Shown piece after piece: positions 1 to 12,299 of a DNA stretch of 64,000 bases. The position numbers and the translations under genes were made by a program. The DNA is taken from assembly GCA_934045905.1 (NCBI GenBank), contig OW203768.1, forward strand, positions 30,409,060 through 30,473,059, in the 5' to 3' direction. The notes under the pieces were generated by a model. That model made no database searches. It was not told the origin of the DNA and was given only the letters and a program-made list of their open reading frames with translations. How positions within the stretch are numbered: position 1 is the stretch's first letter; every line of letters starts with the position of its first letter. This DNA comes from Leuctra nigra. Lineage: Eukaryota > Arthropoda > Insecta > Plecoptera > Leuctridae.

Positions 1-2090
1 AACAATATTACGTTCGATACGTCGGCAGTAGTGATGATGTCGTCTGGTTTGTTTACTTCCGCGTAAACAAGTGGATGGCGTTGACTCTTGCGTAGTGTGT
101 CCCGTGAACTCCAGTCCACCAGCAGAATGAAATGACTGGATATGTCACCTCCTTCAGATGCGATGCGATGATGTCGTCTAATAACCCCTTGGTTACCAGG
201 ACGTCCAGCAGTCCGTGCACAAGGAGTGACCTCCTCGAGCAGTTGGATCAAGTTGGCTCAGGCTGATGACGTTCGTGGCTGCAGACTCGTCGGTTTCTCC
301 CGGAGTTGCAATTCACTAACTTTTATACTTTAACATTTACTGACTTTAATGTTGAAACTGTTCAGTTGATCACTTGTAACTTGAAATTGTCTTAATGCGA
401 TATTATTTGCCTCAGCATTAGGCTTGAAGTTTGAATTTACTGGGTTGACGTTTATACAAAAATGTTATTTTAATGTTTACCTTCGATCACATCGGCACTG
501 TCTCGCTGAAATTATACTATGTTGTGTGCACAAGGCTTCACGGTTCGCGAGGCAGGTCTCACTGCTCTGAGAAAACTCCGACTGATGATGTTTGGCTGGT
601 AGCCTGACGTTTTATACCCTCTGACATCGTTTTCCCTCCAAAGAATCTGATTGGTTGGTTTCGTACACGTGATAGCTAATTTTAGACATTCTGTCATTTC
701 TAAAGCCCGCGAAACGACTTTCTTTCTGCACGAAGGCCCATGCTTTTCTAGGAATCACTGAAAACTAGTCTGGCTGACTGGTTTTTGTAGCGTTATCACA
801 ATGACTGGTTCACTTGTTATTACGTGGTGACATCACAATTTAGGTAAGGTCACATACTTTTTATATGGATTCACTCACTTTCTTGATATAATTGCACATT
901 GTTAAACTTATTTGATTGCTCGTTATATTTTTGTCTATATTTTGATTGCTGTTGAATTTTAAAGATTGTAAGTTTACATAATGATTCTAATTAATTACTT
1001 TGTGTTCAGTTAACCTTGACTCTAAGAATGCCATGCTACAAGCTTGTTCATTCTTTAAACCTATTTCAAGCAAACATTATTATTTTTAAAGTTAATTTTC
1101 TAACCTAGATAGGCCAACTTGTTACAACTTGATTCGGTGAAATGTTAATCCATATGGACATTTTTAATTTTTTGCTTCGTTAATTAGTAATATAGTTGAT
1201 TTTTGGTTAAAAATTGTATATTTTTTTGCCTCGCTGGGTGCCGTGAAATTTAATTTTAAAAATGTGACAAGTGATAACCCTAAGTTTGTCTTTTATCTAA
1301 TAGCGATTAAAATTTGAGATCAATTGGTTCACGGGTTTGGTCTCCAATCGTATCGGAAAAGTAATTGTTTTGAACGGTTTTGTTGAATAACCGGCTCCTA
1401 ATTAACAAGGCAGGAAGCAAAAATTAAAAAGTGCTACTAATATACAATCAGACTGATCATGTGAACATTATATCAAAGTTACACCCACTTATGAAACATT
1501 TTTTTCTCTCTCAATTTTCTAAAACGGCCGAGCTCTTGTATCACCTTAAATCATTGGTCTGTGTTCAATACAATCTCAAATGTCCTCCCTATCCTTTCAA
1601 AGTCCACAACAGCTCTCTTCTTCGCAATAAATACAGGCCATAAATCAACCCAATCATACCTGGAAGACATATGTGTAAACTTGTTCAACAGAATATATCC
1701 CTTGATCCGAGTTGAAGCGTTCCTGGACTCTTCAGGAATAAAGGGAATGAAGAATGGGATGTTCCCTAAGGAGCCGAGGGATATTGCCAGGCGATCCTAT
1801 CAATGAGATGTATTAGATCAAGTCGGGAATGGATGCTGGAGGAAGCTTTTATCGAATAGCAAGTTGTTCTTTTCATTCCAAGTCTTTATTTATTATACCA
1901 ATGCACCAGGACATGAAAATTATCCAATGCGGGATACAATCATGATTAGAAATGAGTTTGGATTGAAAACGGCCAGTGGAGTCAGGATGATAGGAATGGA
2001 TTCGTGAAATGAGAAAAATATTCTTCATCATCATCATTCAGTCCATTCTCCTTGGAGATATCAAACACTCATCAGTGCATTGCGTCTTAT
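1..2090. other. No recognisable gene
   Basis: AT-rich sequence apart from a moderately GC-richer first 300 bases. Short open frames occur (for example on the minus strand over roughly 1-250 and on the plus strand at 1431-1806), but I recognise no protein family, splice structure or repeat boundary in them. Treated as intergenic or unidentified repeat. Confidence 0.5.
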
Positions 2091-2097
2091 GTCCGAC

Positions 2098-2210
2098 TGG
2101 CCGAGTAGCTCAGATGGTAAAGCTTTTCTCCGGAAAATAAGAAGTCCAAGGTTCGAGCCCCTGTTTTGCTGGATGTTTTTCATTACGAACATCCATTTTT
2201 TTTTTTTATT
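2098..2210 (+). mobile_element. tRNA-derived SINE-like fragment
   Basis: A tRNA-like head carries an A-box-like stretch (TAGCTCAGATGG, about 2106-2117) and a B-box-like stretch (GGTTCGAGCCCC, about 2150-2161), the spacing expected for an internal RNA polymerase III promoter. There is no convincing acceptor stem or CCA-ready 3' end. A T-run follows at about 2196-2208. The combination fits a tRNA-derived SINE or tRNA pseudogene better than a working tRNA. Family not recognised. Confidence 0.5.
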
Positions 2211-2329
2211 ATCACATATTTATTTACATTTATAAACACTTAATTCCACACTAGGTAGAGTAAAAATTTCTTATAGGCTAAATACATTTAGTAATGCCGG
2301 CTAGCCAGGCCTGTCACATTTGTCTTCCT

Positions 2330-2460
2330 TCTCATCCTCCTCCCCTCCTTCCTTTTTTCTTCTTGTTCTTCTTCTCCTTCTTCTTATTCTTCTTCTTCTC
2401 CTCCGTCTTTTTCTTCTTCATCCTCATCCTCCTCTACTACCTCCACTTTAGTAACTATTT
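2330..2460 (+). repeat. CTT/CTCC-rich polypyrimidine tract
   Basis: Imperfect TTC/CTT/CTCCTC low-complexity sequence. It lies at the 3' end of the LINE fragment on the other strand and, read through on that strand, produces the artificial Glu/Asp-rich tail of its open frame. Confidence 0.75.
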
Positions 2461-3127
2461 GTTCCCATAATTCTTGATTTTCCCACAAATGTTTCCTTTC
2501 AACTACTTCCCATCTTTCACCTCGTTCCTCAACATCTCTTTTCACCTGTTCAATCCATCTATCTCTTGGCCTCCCAACTTTTCTTTTACCTTCCACATAC
2601 TTTCCAAATTCACTTTTGGCTCTTCTACTGTCTTTCATTCTCTTAAGTTTACCAAACCACCTCAGTCTTTCTCGCCCAATTTTGAACCCAATACTCTCCA
2701 CACCCATCTTCTTCCTTATCACCATACTTCTTACATGTTCCTTCATCGATATATTTGCCATTCCTCTCACGAACTTCATCTCTTCTGCTTGTACCATACT
2801 CTCCTCCTTCCATCCCAAATTCCACGTCACCGCCCCATAACATAATATCGGTAAAAAATATTGCTTGTATAATACTAATTTAAATTTAAGTGGTAAATCC
2901 CTATTCCATACTAATTTTCTAACTTTTTGATAAAACCCGTCTGCTTTCTGTATTCTTCTTTTAACTTCTTTCGAACACTTTCCGTCTTTTGTAACCAAAC
3001 TTCCTAGATAACTAAAATCTTCTACTTGTTTAATATCTTTTCCATCCAATTTCAAACCATTTCTTACAAGCCCATTTTTCTTCTTCTCCAAAACCAAATA
3101 TTCACTCTTCTCACTACTAATCTTCAT
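2384..3127 (-). pseudogene. Non-LTR retrotransposon ORF2, C-terminal fragment (RTE/L1-like)
   Basis: About 247 codons on the minus strand match the C-terminal part of a LINE reverse transcriptase polyprotein: the thumb-like block FSYLGSLVTKDGKCSKEV, then KVRKLVWNRDLPLKFK, LPILCYGAVTW, and the terminal block RLRWFGKLKRM ... GKRKVGRPRDRWIEQV. These conserved blocks lie downstream of the catalytic YxDD, which is absent, so the copy is 5'-truncated and cannot move by itself. The last ~25 codons are Glu/Asp-rich because the frame reads into a polypyrimidine microsatellite. The exact clade (RTE, L1 or a relative) is not settled by this fragment. The first in-frame ATG at 3127 is only the first Met after truncation, not a true start. 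Confidence 0.85.
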
Positions 3128-4981
3128 TCCATATTATCTTTTATATTCCATACGTCATAAAATCAATGGAATCAAAATAAAGGAAATATTTAAATAATCA
3201 TTTCGTGGTCTTGGAGGATACTGTCTATTAAGTCCACTTTATTAAAAAACGTGTTTTTTATATTAAAAAAATTAGAGAAAATAATCGCTTTATAAGAAAT
3301 AAATTTTTCAAGTTCTGGGTGTGTTCAGAAACCAGTAAATTCAGTAAAGGAGAAAATATGATAAACAAGTAAAATAACAAAATAAAGCTCACATTTGTGT
3401 GAACCTTCGAGGTTTTTCTATTTGTTTTGGTACTTCTCCTTGGGTATCCACCAATAATAAGATCGCCATTATCTCAGGTCGACATTTGTGGACATAGTCC
3501 GTTTCTCCTCCAAGCTCGCGATTAATCGACTACAAATAATAATTATAATTATTAGCACATCACCTCCTGTCAATAATTTATTTGAATTAGATGTCACTGA
3601 TCGATTGAATACATACATTCGCTCGTGCTTTCACAAACTCTTATGTTTTGTTTGTTTGTTTGTCAACGCTTTTCTCCTACATAATCTCAAAGAGCTGAAC
3701 TCTTCACAGAATCAAGTTCCACAGAATGTGGAGCAGCACTGAACATGAATGTAGTTATATCTAAAGAAGCTGATCTTGATGGTTTGCACATTACGTTTAT
3801 AACTACCTACCCTCAAAGAGAAGACTTTTCCGTTATTACGGGAATTAAAAGTAATTACACTTTAAAAGTGCCATCATTTCTCAGAAGATTCAACGTTTTC
3901 TTTGCTTTTGCTTCAATAGATTTTGACACGTTTTTAACACACATGATTCCTTTGAAATAACTTTATCTCTACTTATTAAAATCATTGTTTGATTTCCCAA
4001 ATATTTATATTTGTGTATAACCTACGAAGGAATTTTGGGGCTGTTGACAGCATACGGGGAAATGTTTACACCAAATCAGTCCAACGTCAAATTACTTTGT
4101 GACTCTTGTCTCCAACAGATAAGTTCCAATTACAACTTCAAGTTAAACTGATTGCAATTTGCTTGAATTGGTTGCGATTAGTTGTTCTAAATTGATCAAA
4201 TCTAACCAATTTAGATAGAAACCAACAGGAATTCTCATCGAAACTGCCTAGAAGTCGGTAAGCCTATCGAGCAGAGCATTAGCGTACACGTCGACAAATT
4301 GCATTTTCATTGCATTTACAAAATCGCAACACTTAAAACCATTTCCAAATAACACTTGGTACCATTATAATAATTGCTGTGGATGTTTTTATATTTGAAT
4401 TGCTTCGAAAGTTCCATCCTCAAAAATGTTATAACTTCATTGCTGCTCTACACATTTAATTTTTGTTCGAGTTCGTTGGGGAACACTATCCTGTTCACAG
4501 TGTAATCGGGTACAAAATCAACACTAGAACAACCAAGGCAATCATATTCTACACAGAAATGGTGTTTATTTTATTGAACTTATCACGAATAAATGTGGAT
4601 ATAAACCGAGGATTAACCAAGAAAGTTAATATAAAACCTCTTTGGGATTAATATTATAAACTGCACTGAATGTTTAACAATAACAGAGGAAATTTAGAGT
4701 AAACTTGCAGTATCCATTAAAGTAAATAACACGACATAACATTAATGCCACTTCAGGTTTCCAGAATGAGGTCACGATTCTTAATTGAAACACATTCTGG
4801 AGTTTTAAGATATTCACATGTATTGCACTGAAGTTTTCCATTTGTAATGCTTTTATGAATGCAAAAGTCCACACACATTGGATAGTCAGGATAGATGTGG
4901 GAATCGAAAAATAAGGGTACATATGAATTGAAATTTTAGCTATAATTAGATGATTAGATTTTTAAATTTTGTCTTCGTATA
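3128..4981. other. No recognisable gene
   Basis: AT-rich sequence. Short open frames at 3488-3960 and 4463-4651 show no family resemblance, no splice context and no codon bias I can defend. No terminal repeats seen. Confidence 0.5.
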
Positions 4982-5766
4982 TTGAGCGAGCGAAGCGAGC
5001 GACTCCTCTTGGCTTCTTTGGCACAGACTTCTGTTTTTTTTGTATTTTTTTCTGTTACTAACCGTTACACAGGTCACAATGTTTCTTCGATCGATTTGAA
5101 ATTTTGCACACATGTAGAGACAACCTTTTCTGTTTGCAGACCCTAATTTTTTTGAAATCCATTCATTGGTTAAAATTTAAATAAACATATTCTACTGATA
5201 GGTTGAAAAATGAAAATGTTTTTCGATAAATCTGATCAAACTCATATTTTGGCTATACAGGTCAGAGTTTTTCTTTGATCGATCTGAAATTTTGCACACA
5301 TGTAAAACCAACCTTCTCTGTTTGCAGACCATATTTTTTTGAAATCCATTCATTGGGTAAAATTTAAATAAATATGTCCTGATGGGCTGAAAAATGAAAG
5401 CGGTCTTTGATAATTCTGATCAAACCCATATTTTGCATGATCAATAATACCAACATTTTACAAAATTTCATCCCAATCAGTTAAGAACGTATGAGCTTAT
5501 TGACATTTTTAATATAGTAATGAAGTATCGAAATAAATGTTTTCTAGTGCCAATTGAATTGAATATGATTTGCTAAATTTACCAGGGTGCTTATAGATGA
5601 TATTTTCAAGTTTCGATGAAAAGCATATACTGTTTTGTTGATTGAGTGATAATATTTCAATTCAATATGGATGTATATAATTTCTGTGCGTTGTGTACGC
5701 ATTTCGGTTCGAGAATTTTTAGGTACCCGTACTCACTCATCAACGCTTTACTGAGCGTTTTCCTAG
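4982..5766 (+). mobile_element. Helentron/HINE-like non-autonomous element, copy 1
   Basis: Starts TTGAGCGAGCGAAGCGAGCG and ends in a hairpin-forming segment (CGCTCATCAACG near 5744, diverged, then GAGCG) followed by TTTTCCTAG at 5766, with a host T next. The same ends recur at 22873-25491, 48255-49364 and 52679-53190. A GC-rich 5' end, a 3' hairpin about ten bases before CTAG, no target duplication and insertion before T are hallmarks of rolling-circle Helitron/Helentron elements. Interior is AT-rich and non-coding, with a shared block reading GAAATTTTGCACACATGT. Confidence 0.75.
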
Positions 5767-5827
5767 TAAGTAATCAGAACGGTCAAATGTATAGTATCAA
5801 CGGCCTTAATTGGTTGCAAATCAAAAT

Positions 5828-6090
5828 ATGAACAAAATGATCAACTACAAATTTTGCATAGTCATTGGGACCAGACACATGTCATGAACCTCAAGAGGTT
5901 ATTGCCATTGACATTTTACGTAGGTATATTTTATGTTCGACGTTTTAAAATATTCAGATTTATACCAAAAAAAAACGTTATCACTGCTCCTTTAACCCAT
6001 ATCTCTATTTCCAAGGTCTATTATAGTGCAGCAATATCCATTCAATTCGAAGTCTCGCTTATCAACGCGTTACACAGAGCGTTTTTCTTG
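5828..6090 (+). mobile_element. Helentron/HINE-like 3' fragment
   Basis: Contains an interior block like the other copies (AAATTTTGCATAGTCATTGG) and a 3' end with the hairpin TATCAACGCGTTACACAGAG followed by GCGTTTTTCTTG, a diverged version of the CTAG terminus, again followed by T. No 5' end seen. Confidence 0.55.
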
Positions 6091-6952
6091 TGGCATTACA
6101 CAGAGAATCTCTGACATTTCATACGAAACATCGAGCATTATTATATCATCCCATATACTTGGGTGGATAAGAATTGTCCTTACTTACGTACTAAGTCATT
6201 TTGCATGACCCAGTTATTTATTTTCCACTTTTCTCATCCCTCTATTCCTCCGCAAAGCGACGCCTTGCAAATGAAGTGTTAAGCGGTGCACTTTATGGCG
6301 TCGATACGATGTTTTGGCGCCGGGACGCCGTCATCTGTTCTACTTGTCCCTGATCTCGATCCCACTCCACGACAGAGGAAGGCGGGAATGATGACGTCAC
6401 ACCTGCCTCCAGGTAGAAGCAAATTGCGCTCGACAGAGTGTTACACGAGAGTTTAATTATTGAAAAGTGGAGCGTTGAGAACTTTTATGCGACATGATTT
6501 GAAGAATTAGAGTTAATAGCTTTGTTACGTCGTTTCGAGTTGAGAGATGTGTGTACCCTGGGCTATATTCAAAACGCGTCATACTCATTAAGAGAGAAGA
6601 TTGAACGTATAAACGAATATTATATAAGGACTCTCATGGATTATTTGGATCGTCATACGCGTTCAATCAATCGATCTAGAATTTGCACACTCCTAATGCT
6701 ATGAGCGGTCATATGTTTAGTTTTTGTACAAGATCCTGTGATTGGTTGAATATGAAATTGGAACCGATTGCTGATTAATTTCAAATTTTGTATGGTCATT
6801 ATTGGTTCCAACATTTTCGGAGCTTTTTCAACATTTTCAGACAAATCTGCTTAGAACTAAATGAGTAATTGACATTTACGAACATTTTAATATGCTTGTT
6901 TTAAAATATAGTCAAATGTATTCAAAGAAATTTCTAAGAAATTATCTCTTTT
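6091..6952. other. No gene; diverged interspersed-repeat sequence
   Basis: Includes a GC-richer patch at 6240-6420 with no recognised coding. At about 6700-6890 the wording (TTTCAAATTTTGTATGGTCA, then a run of ACATTTTC) resembles the interior of the Helentron-like copies, so part of this is probably an old copy without ends. Confidence 0.4.
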
Positions 6953-7106
6953 GCCGGGTCCACATAGACCGTTTTTGCGTTTTGCGTTTTCCATTTTTTT
7001 CTATTGAACAATCACAAGTCTGCCGTGAGCGGATACTGAACTTATGATTGGTCGTAAGAAAAAAAACGAAAAACGCGAATCGCAAAACGGTCTATGTGGA
7101 CCCGGC
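6953..7106. mobile_element. Foldback MITE (154 bp)
   Basis: Near-perfect terminal inverted repeats: GCCGGGTCCACATAGACCGT at the left end and its complement ACGGTCTATGTGGACCCGGC at the right. The arms continue inward as degenerate GCGTTTTGCG/CGCAAAACG sequence. No coding capacity. Flanks share only a few T residues, so the target duplication is unclear. Confidence 0.85.
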
Positions 7107-7217
7107 TTTACTCCATTGATGAATTTAGGTAAATTGGTTTTAAATCATTGACTAAAGCCTGGTTAAATATAACCAGAGCCAGTTGTTTGTGGTGATTGTT
7201 TGTGTGCGCGAACGAGC

Positions 7218-7449
7218 GGCAATACTCAACCAAGGTCAACCAACCCCCTATCACTAGCTCCCACTAGCGAGACTCGGCGCGTGCGCATGCGCACACATTT
7301 TCAAGGTCATGTAGATGCGTCATTCCATGCTCAGGCAATACTCAACCAAGGTCAACCAACCCCCTATCACTAGCTCCCACTAGCGAGACTCGGCGCGTGC
7401 GCATGCGCACACATTTTCAAGGTCATGTAGATGCGTCATTCCATGCTCA
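7218..7449. repeat. 116-bp tandem duplication (two copies)
   Basis: 7218-7333 and 7334-7449 are essentially identical direct copies. Each contains the palindrome GTGCGCATGCGCAC and the string ACTCGGCGCGTGC. The identity implies a recent duplication. Confidence 0.95.
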
Positions 7450-8117
7450 GCAGCCAACCAGCTGGCACCCCCATACACTCTTTGGCTAGCACTGACAGCT
7501 GACGTACAAAGAAAACAGTGCGATTATTTCTATTTCGTGGTACTTTAGACACAGATCGAGGAAATTTTCGTGGAATATATACTCGGAATCGGAAAATGTT
7601 GCAAAACACATGTTTGGGACAAAATCGCGTGAAATCGCGAGAATTCGTCAATATCGCGTCAAAACACAAATTTCGCGAAAATTCGCGAGAATAAGATACA
7701 TATATTTGGAATCAGGAGTGTATGAAACGTAAAGATATGACAGAAAATTCATGTTTCTAAACATTTCGCGTTTATCGCGGAAACCATAAATAACTGGCCC
7801 TGATAACCTAATTTGTAAATAACCACAGAAAGTCCATATTCTCGAGTTGCACACTTTTGTGATGATCTAATCAAGCTCTATCAATTGCCATTTGACTTAA
7901 GTCAACTTATACAGTTAAATTGAAGTAATCTCTTACACAATGACTCAATGTCACTATTACAAATATGTTTGGATGAAAGCAGAAATACTGGTTTTCAAGA
8001 ATTATTAAAATTAACTTCCGTGCTTCTGCCTCCCATGTACAGATATGTATTGTCTAGAAGTAAGTGCCGGCGGCGTTTCAATGCAATGAATAGTTTAAGC
8101 TTAACAACAGTTACGTC
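7450..8117. other. No recognisable gene; TCGCG-rich patch
   Basis: Between about 7620 and 7790 the pentamer TCGCG/CGCGA occurs at least seven times, including TCGCGAGAATT and TTCGCGAGAATA, in otherwise AT-rich sequence. No coding recognised. This could be a promoter-like motif cluster or degenerate repeat. Confidence 0.4.
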
Positions 8118-8124
8118 GTAGTAG

Positions 8125-9500
8125 CATAGAGGTAAGAAGGGTTGGGTAGAGAAGTCATGCCCATAAGACTGTATCTGTAGAGCCACCGAGCGAGGATGGT
8201 TAGTTCCGTGGTCCCTCCCAGTAAGGCGCTAACGACTAAAATCACTGTTTTTCTTCCCCCCCTAGTTCAGACCCGAATTTACCCTGAAGGCAGACTCAGG
8301 TGCTGCTACTAGTGGCGTTCCAATGAAGTTCTGCCTTCTTACTGCCCTACCTGGACCGGCTGATAGCCTGGGGGGAGGAAGTAGGACAATGGGTCTATTT
8401 TAAAACTTCCCTTCCAAATCACATGGTCCAGGTAGCAAACATTTTGTTTCCTTCAGTCTTCAGTGAAAGAAAAATATAAACTCATTTTAGATTTTGTCCT
8501 AAAATATTTGTTCGAATTAATTATTGTAATTATTTGACACTGTTTTGTTTAACAATTAAAAATTAGGTATATAATAAAATACTTGTTACATCATTCATAA
8601 CTAAGTCATAACATTGCATTGGACATGACTTCAGAATTTAAATTGATAAAGCCGACAATACATTTTTAAATCTCTAATTTTTTTAGGAATGTCAATGTAT
8701 GAGGTATTCGTTGCACTTCTATATGACTTTTTGAAATAACTTTTTAAATTAAATATCAATTGGTAAAGCGTATGATAGAATAAATATAATAATATTCACG
8801 AGACAAGAGTGAGCCACAGGTTATGACGCATGAAACATTACGTCTCGTCTTACTTGTTCAACAATGTAAACAATATATTATAACAGTCATGCGCTATGGT
8901 TGGTTTCATTAAAATAAAGAGATAATCGGATTTAAATCGGGCTATCTTTATTAATTCATTTTTCCGAAATAGAAAAACAATAAAGATCCACGTAACTGAT
9001 CAACTATTCTCACATTTTGCTAAATTACACGCATTTTTCTTCACCTCAAACAGCATTTCTCGGTGTCTGGCGAAAAGTCGCATTCAACGTTTCTACTAAG
9101 AGATTAATTATTTATCGTTCACAAGACAAGAAGAAAATTAATATCAACCTGCCAAGTGAACAATTCAAGTGACCCTTAATTCGTGTGTACAAACAAACTC
9201 AATACTTCGTATTGCGTCTTGAACTCCCACGCGCGGCAACTTTATTTGAAGCACTCGCCGAATTTGAACAAAAATCACTTCACCATCGATACAGACAAGC
9301 TGATAAAGTAAACAACTTATCACACCAAATGATAAGTGACTTATGCTCCCCCGCAACATAAGTCACCCGCGGTCACATTGTCGGTTTGACGAGATGACAA
9401 ACCGAGAAAGAGACCGCGACATGGCCTGTGGGTGTTGATTGGTGGGGGGGGGGGGGGGGGGAGGGGGGGGGGGCACCAGCAGCATACCCTAATCACCCTG
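8125..9500 (+). repeat. Left terminal inverted repeat of the 5.5-kb element
   Basis: Matches the reverse complement of 12300-13644 over about 1.35 kb with scattered substitutions and small indels, for example a ~21-bp segment near 13130-13150 that is missing on the left. It ends near a G homopolymer (about 9447-9471). Confidence 0.85.
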
Positions 9501-10420
9501 ATGATCATCCATTAATTTACAATATAAGTGTGATCAGTCATGATAAGTGTTGGGTAAGTCACTTTCAACGAACATTTTGAAAGTTCAGTTCATTTCAAAT
9601 TTGATGAATTTTTTCTTCAGAATGACTATGCAAATTGGAGTTCTTAGAAAAGTAGACACCTAAGTTCATTTATAAGTCATTTAATGAATGATAGATGTTA
9701 AAATGTGTAGGTGCATGTAACATTGTTACACCGTTACAAGGACACCCGGTAGATGATCATAAATTTAATTAATTATAAAAAAATAAAAAGTAACGCGATT
9801 TTTTCAAATGCTGCTTTTCCAACACTTTTTCTAATGTAGAATTTAGTTTAAAATCTAGTAGTAAGTAAATAAAAATAATTGAAACTATTTATGGTGGCTT
9901 AAAGTACATGGGTAGGTTCTAATTTACAATTTGAATTGCACAGATGAGAAGGCCATAAAAAACTAGAACGGCTAACTTGGCTTTTTTGTTGTAAGTGGGC
10001 ATGCCGAAAATGCCAAAATTTTTCACATTTGTTAGTATGTTATTCTCAAAATATGTATTCCAGATCCAGACTGTTCTCACCCGTTCGAAGACTATTCTGT
10101 AGACTCAAAAAGATTTCAGTTTTTAAAATATACTTTTTATGTCATCATATTCATTGAATACGAATGAACACATTGGTTTCATTGAATTCTCTCTAGCTTC
10201 TATTTTGCTATTGATACGTGCCAGTTCCCATAAATCAACATGATGATTTGGAAAACAACTTATGCACGTATTGATAAATGTTCCAATAACCACGATGAAT
10301 TTATTATTCCTAAAATGAGGTAAAAAAGTATTTACTTATCATTACTTGAATATCTGATGCAGGTATGGCGGCAAGCCTCAATACGAGGATGTCACTGTCA
10401 ACTGAATGAGAATTAAACAT

Positions 10421-10940
10421 CCGATCGCTAATTCACGGATAAATCACTTGTCTCGTGAATATTATTTTATTTACTCTATCATACGCTTTACCAATTGATA
10501 TTTAATTTAAAAAAGTTATTTCAAAATTCATATAGAAGTACAACGAATACCTCATAAATTGACATTCCTAAAAAAATTAGTGATTTAAAAATGTATTGTC
10601 GACTTTTTTCATCCATTAACATTTTTGAGTCTTGTCCAATGCTAAGGAACACCGCCAATGGTAATGTAATGAATGATGTAACAAGTACTTTATTAAATAA
10701 TTTTTAATTGTTTCAAATAGGAGGACCAAGTCAGTAAGTTCAAATAATTACAAATATTCGAACACATCGGACACAAATCGAAAATGAGTTTATATTTTCT
10801 TTCACTGAAGGAAACAAATGTTTGCTACCTGGTCAATGTGAGTTCGAAGGGAGGTTTTAAAATAGACCCATTGTCCTACTTCCTCCCCCCAGGCTATCAG
10901 CCGGTTCAGTCAGGGCAGTAAGAAGGCGGAACTTCTCGGT
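10421..10940 (-). repeat. Internal, truncated copy of the TIR
   Basis: Same orientation as the right TIR (compare 12935-13437), sharing CATACGCTTTACCAATTGAT and CCTCCCCCCAGGCTATCAGC. It stops abruptly at GAACTT, where sequence typical of the left TIR interior (CTCGGTGTCTGGCGAAAA) begins. This is the fusion point of the two element copies. Confidence 0.8.
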
Positions 10941-12299
10941 GTCTGGCGAAAATTCCACTTTCATTGTTTCCACTACGAGATAGACAAGCTGATAAAGTAA
11001 ACAAACAACTTATCACAACAAATGATAAGTGATCCGTTCGATTAGAATGATATGTTCCCCCGCAATATAAGTCACCCGGGGTAACATTGTAAAGATTGGA
11101 CTAATTAAAAGTATCAAGCCGAGAGAGATAGAGGAAGTGACCGCGGAGTGCCAGGGATGATGGTGAGAGGGGGGGGGGGGAGTACCATCAACATACCCTC
11201 ATGAATGATAATTAATTTACAATACAAGTGAGATCAGTCATATGATCAGTGTTGGGGAAGTCACTTTGAAACGAACAATTTGAAATTCAGTTCACTTCCA
11301 ATTTTATGAACTTTTACAAAGTTCGAGATGATTCAAGTTCTGTCTGTTCTTCAGACATGGCTGTGCAAATTGAAGTTCTTAGAAAAGTGCATACGATCTT
11401 ATAAGCCCTTTAATGATACACGTTAAAATGTGTAGGAGCATGCAACATGTTGCACCGCTACAAGGAAACCCTTTCAATGGTCATACAATTATTTTTTAAT
11501 TTTAATGAAGTAATTTATTATTTAGGTATTCATCAACCGTATAAATTATGTATTATAAGTTACTATTCAGTGTTCAAAAAATGGTTGTACTGACAGAACT
11601 GACTTTAATAGTGATATTCAGATAAATTTTAGCTGAACAATTAAAAACCGTAAAAATGTGGGCGCGTCCATTTAAAAACAGTTGTCGTAAAAAGTAACGC
11701 GACTTTTTCAAATGTTCCTTTTCCTACACTTTTTCTAATGTAGAATTTAGTTTAAAATCAAGGAGTAATCTTTGTGATCTCTAAACTGGTTATGATGGTT
11801 TAAAACTACTAATTTACAAATTGAATTGCACAGATGACATTTATTTAAAAATTAAAATGAATATGGTGTCTGACTGAATCAATGACTTTCTGTGGGAAAC
11901 TAAAAGGATAAAATCGAAAAATTGCTTTGGTTTCGACAGACTTTGCGGCGACATCGTTTTTATACCTGTCTCTGATTTCCTGTGAATTCCTCGGACGGCC
12001 AAGTTGCTTCCTTTTGTTGTAAGTAGTGGGCGTGTCGTAACGTCTCCCATTTGTTAGTGTTTGTTAGTTTTCTCAAAATATGTTTTCCAGACTGTTTCGC
12101 TCCTGTTCGAAGATAATTGTTAATAGATTCAAAAAGATTTAAGTTTTTAAAATAAACTTTTTATTCTATCATATTCATTGACTATACGAATGGACACATT
12201 GAATTCAGCGAAGCGACACTATACAACTCCATGATTGAATACTCTGGCTTCTATTTTGCTGTTTTTTAGTTACAACAATTCTACTTAATGGTTAATTAT

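Noticed and set aside
2098..2172. Functional tRNA gene
   Set aside because: B box is good, but no proper acceptor or anticodon stem could be folded; SINE-like reading preferred.
2474..2845. Plus-strand open frames opposite the LINE fragment
   Set aside because: Antisense shadows of the minus-strand reverse transcriptase frame, whose conserved blocks are unmistakable.
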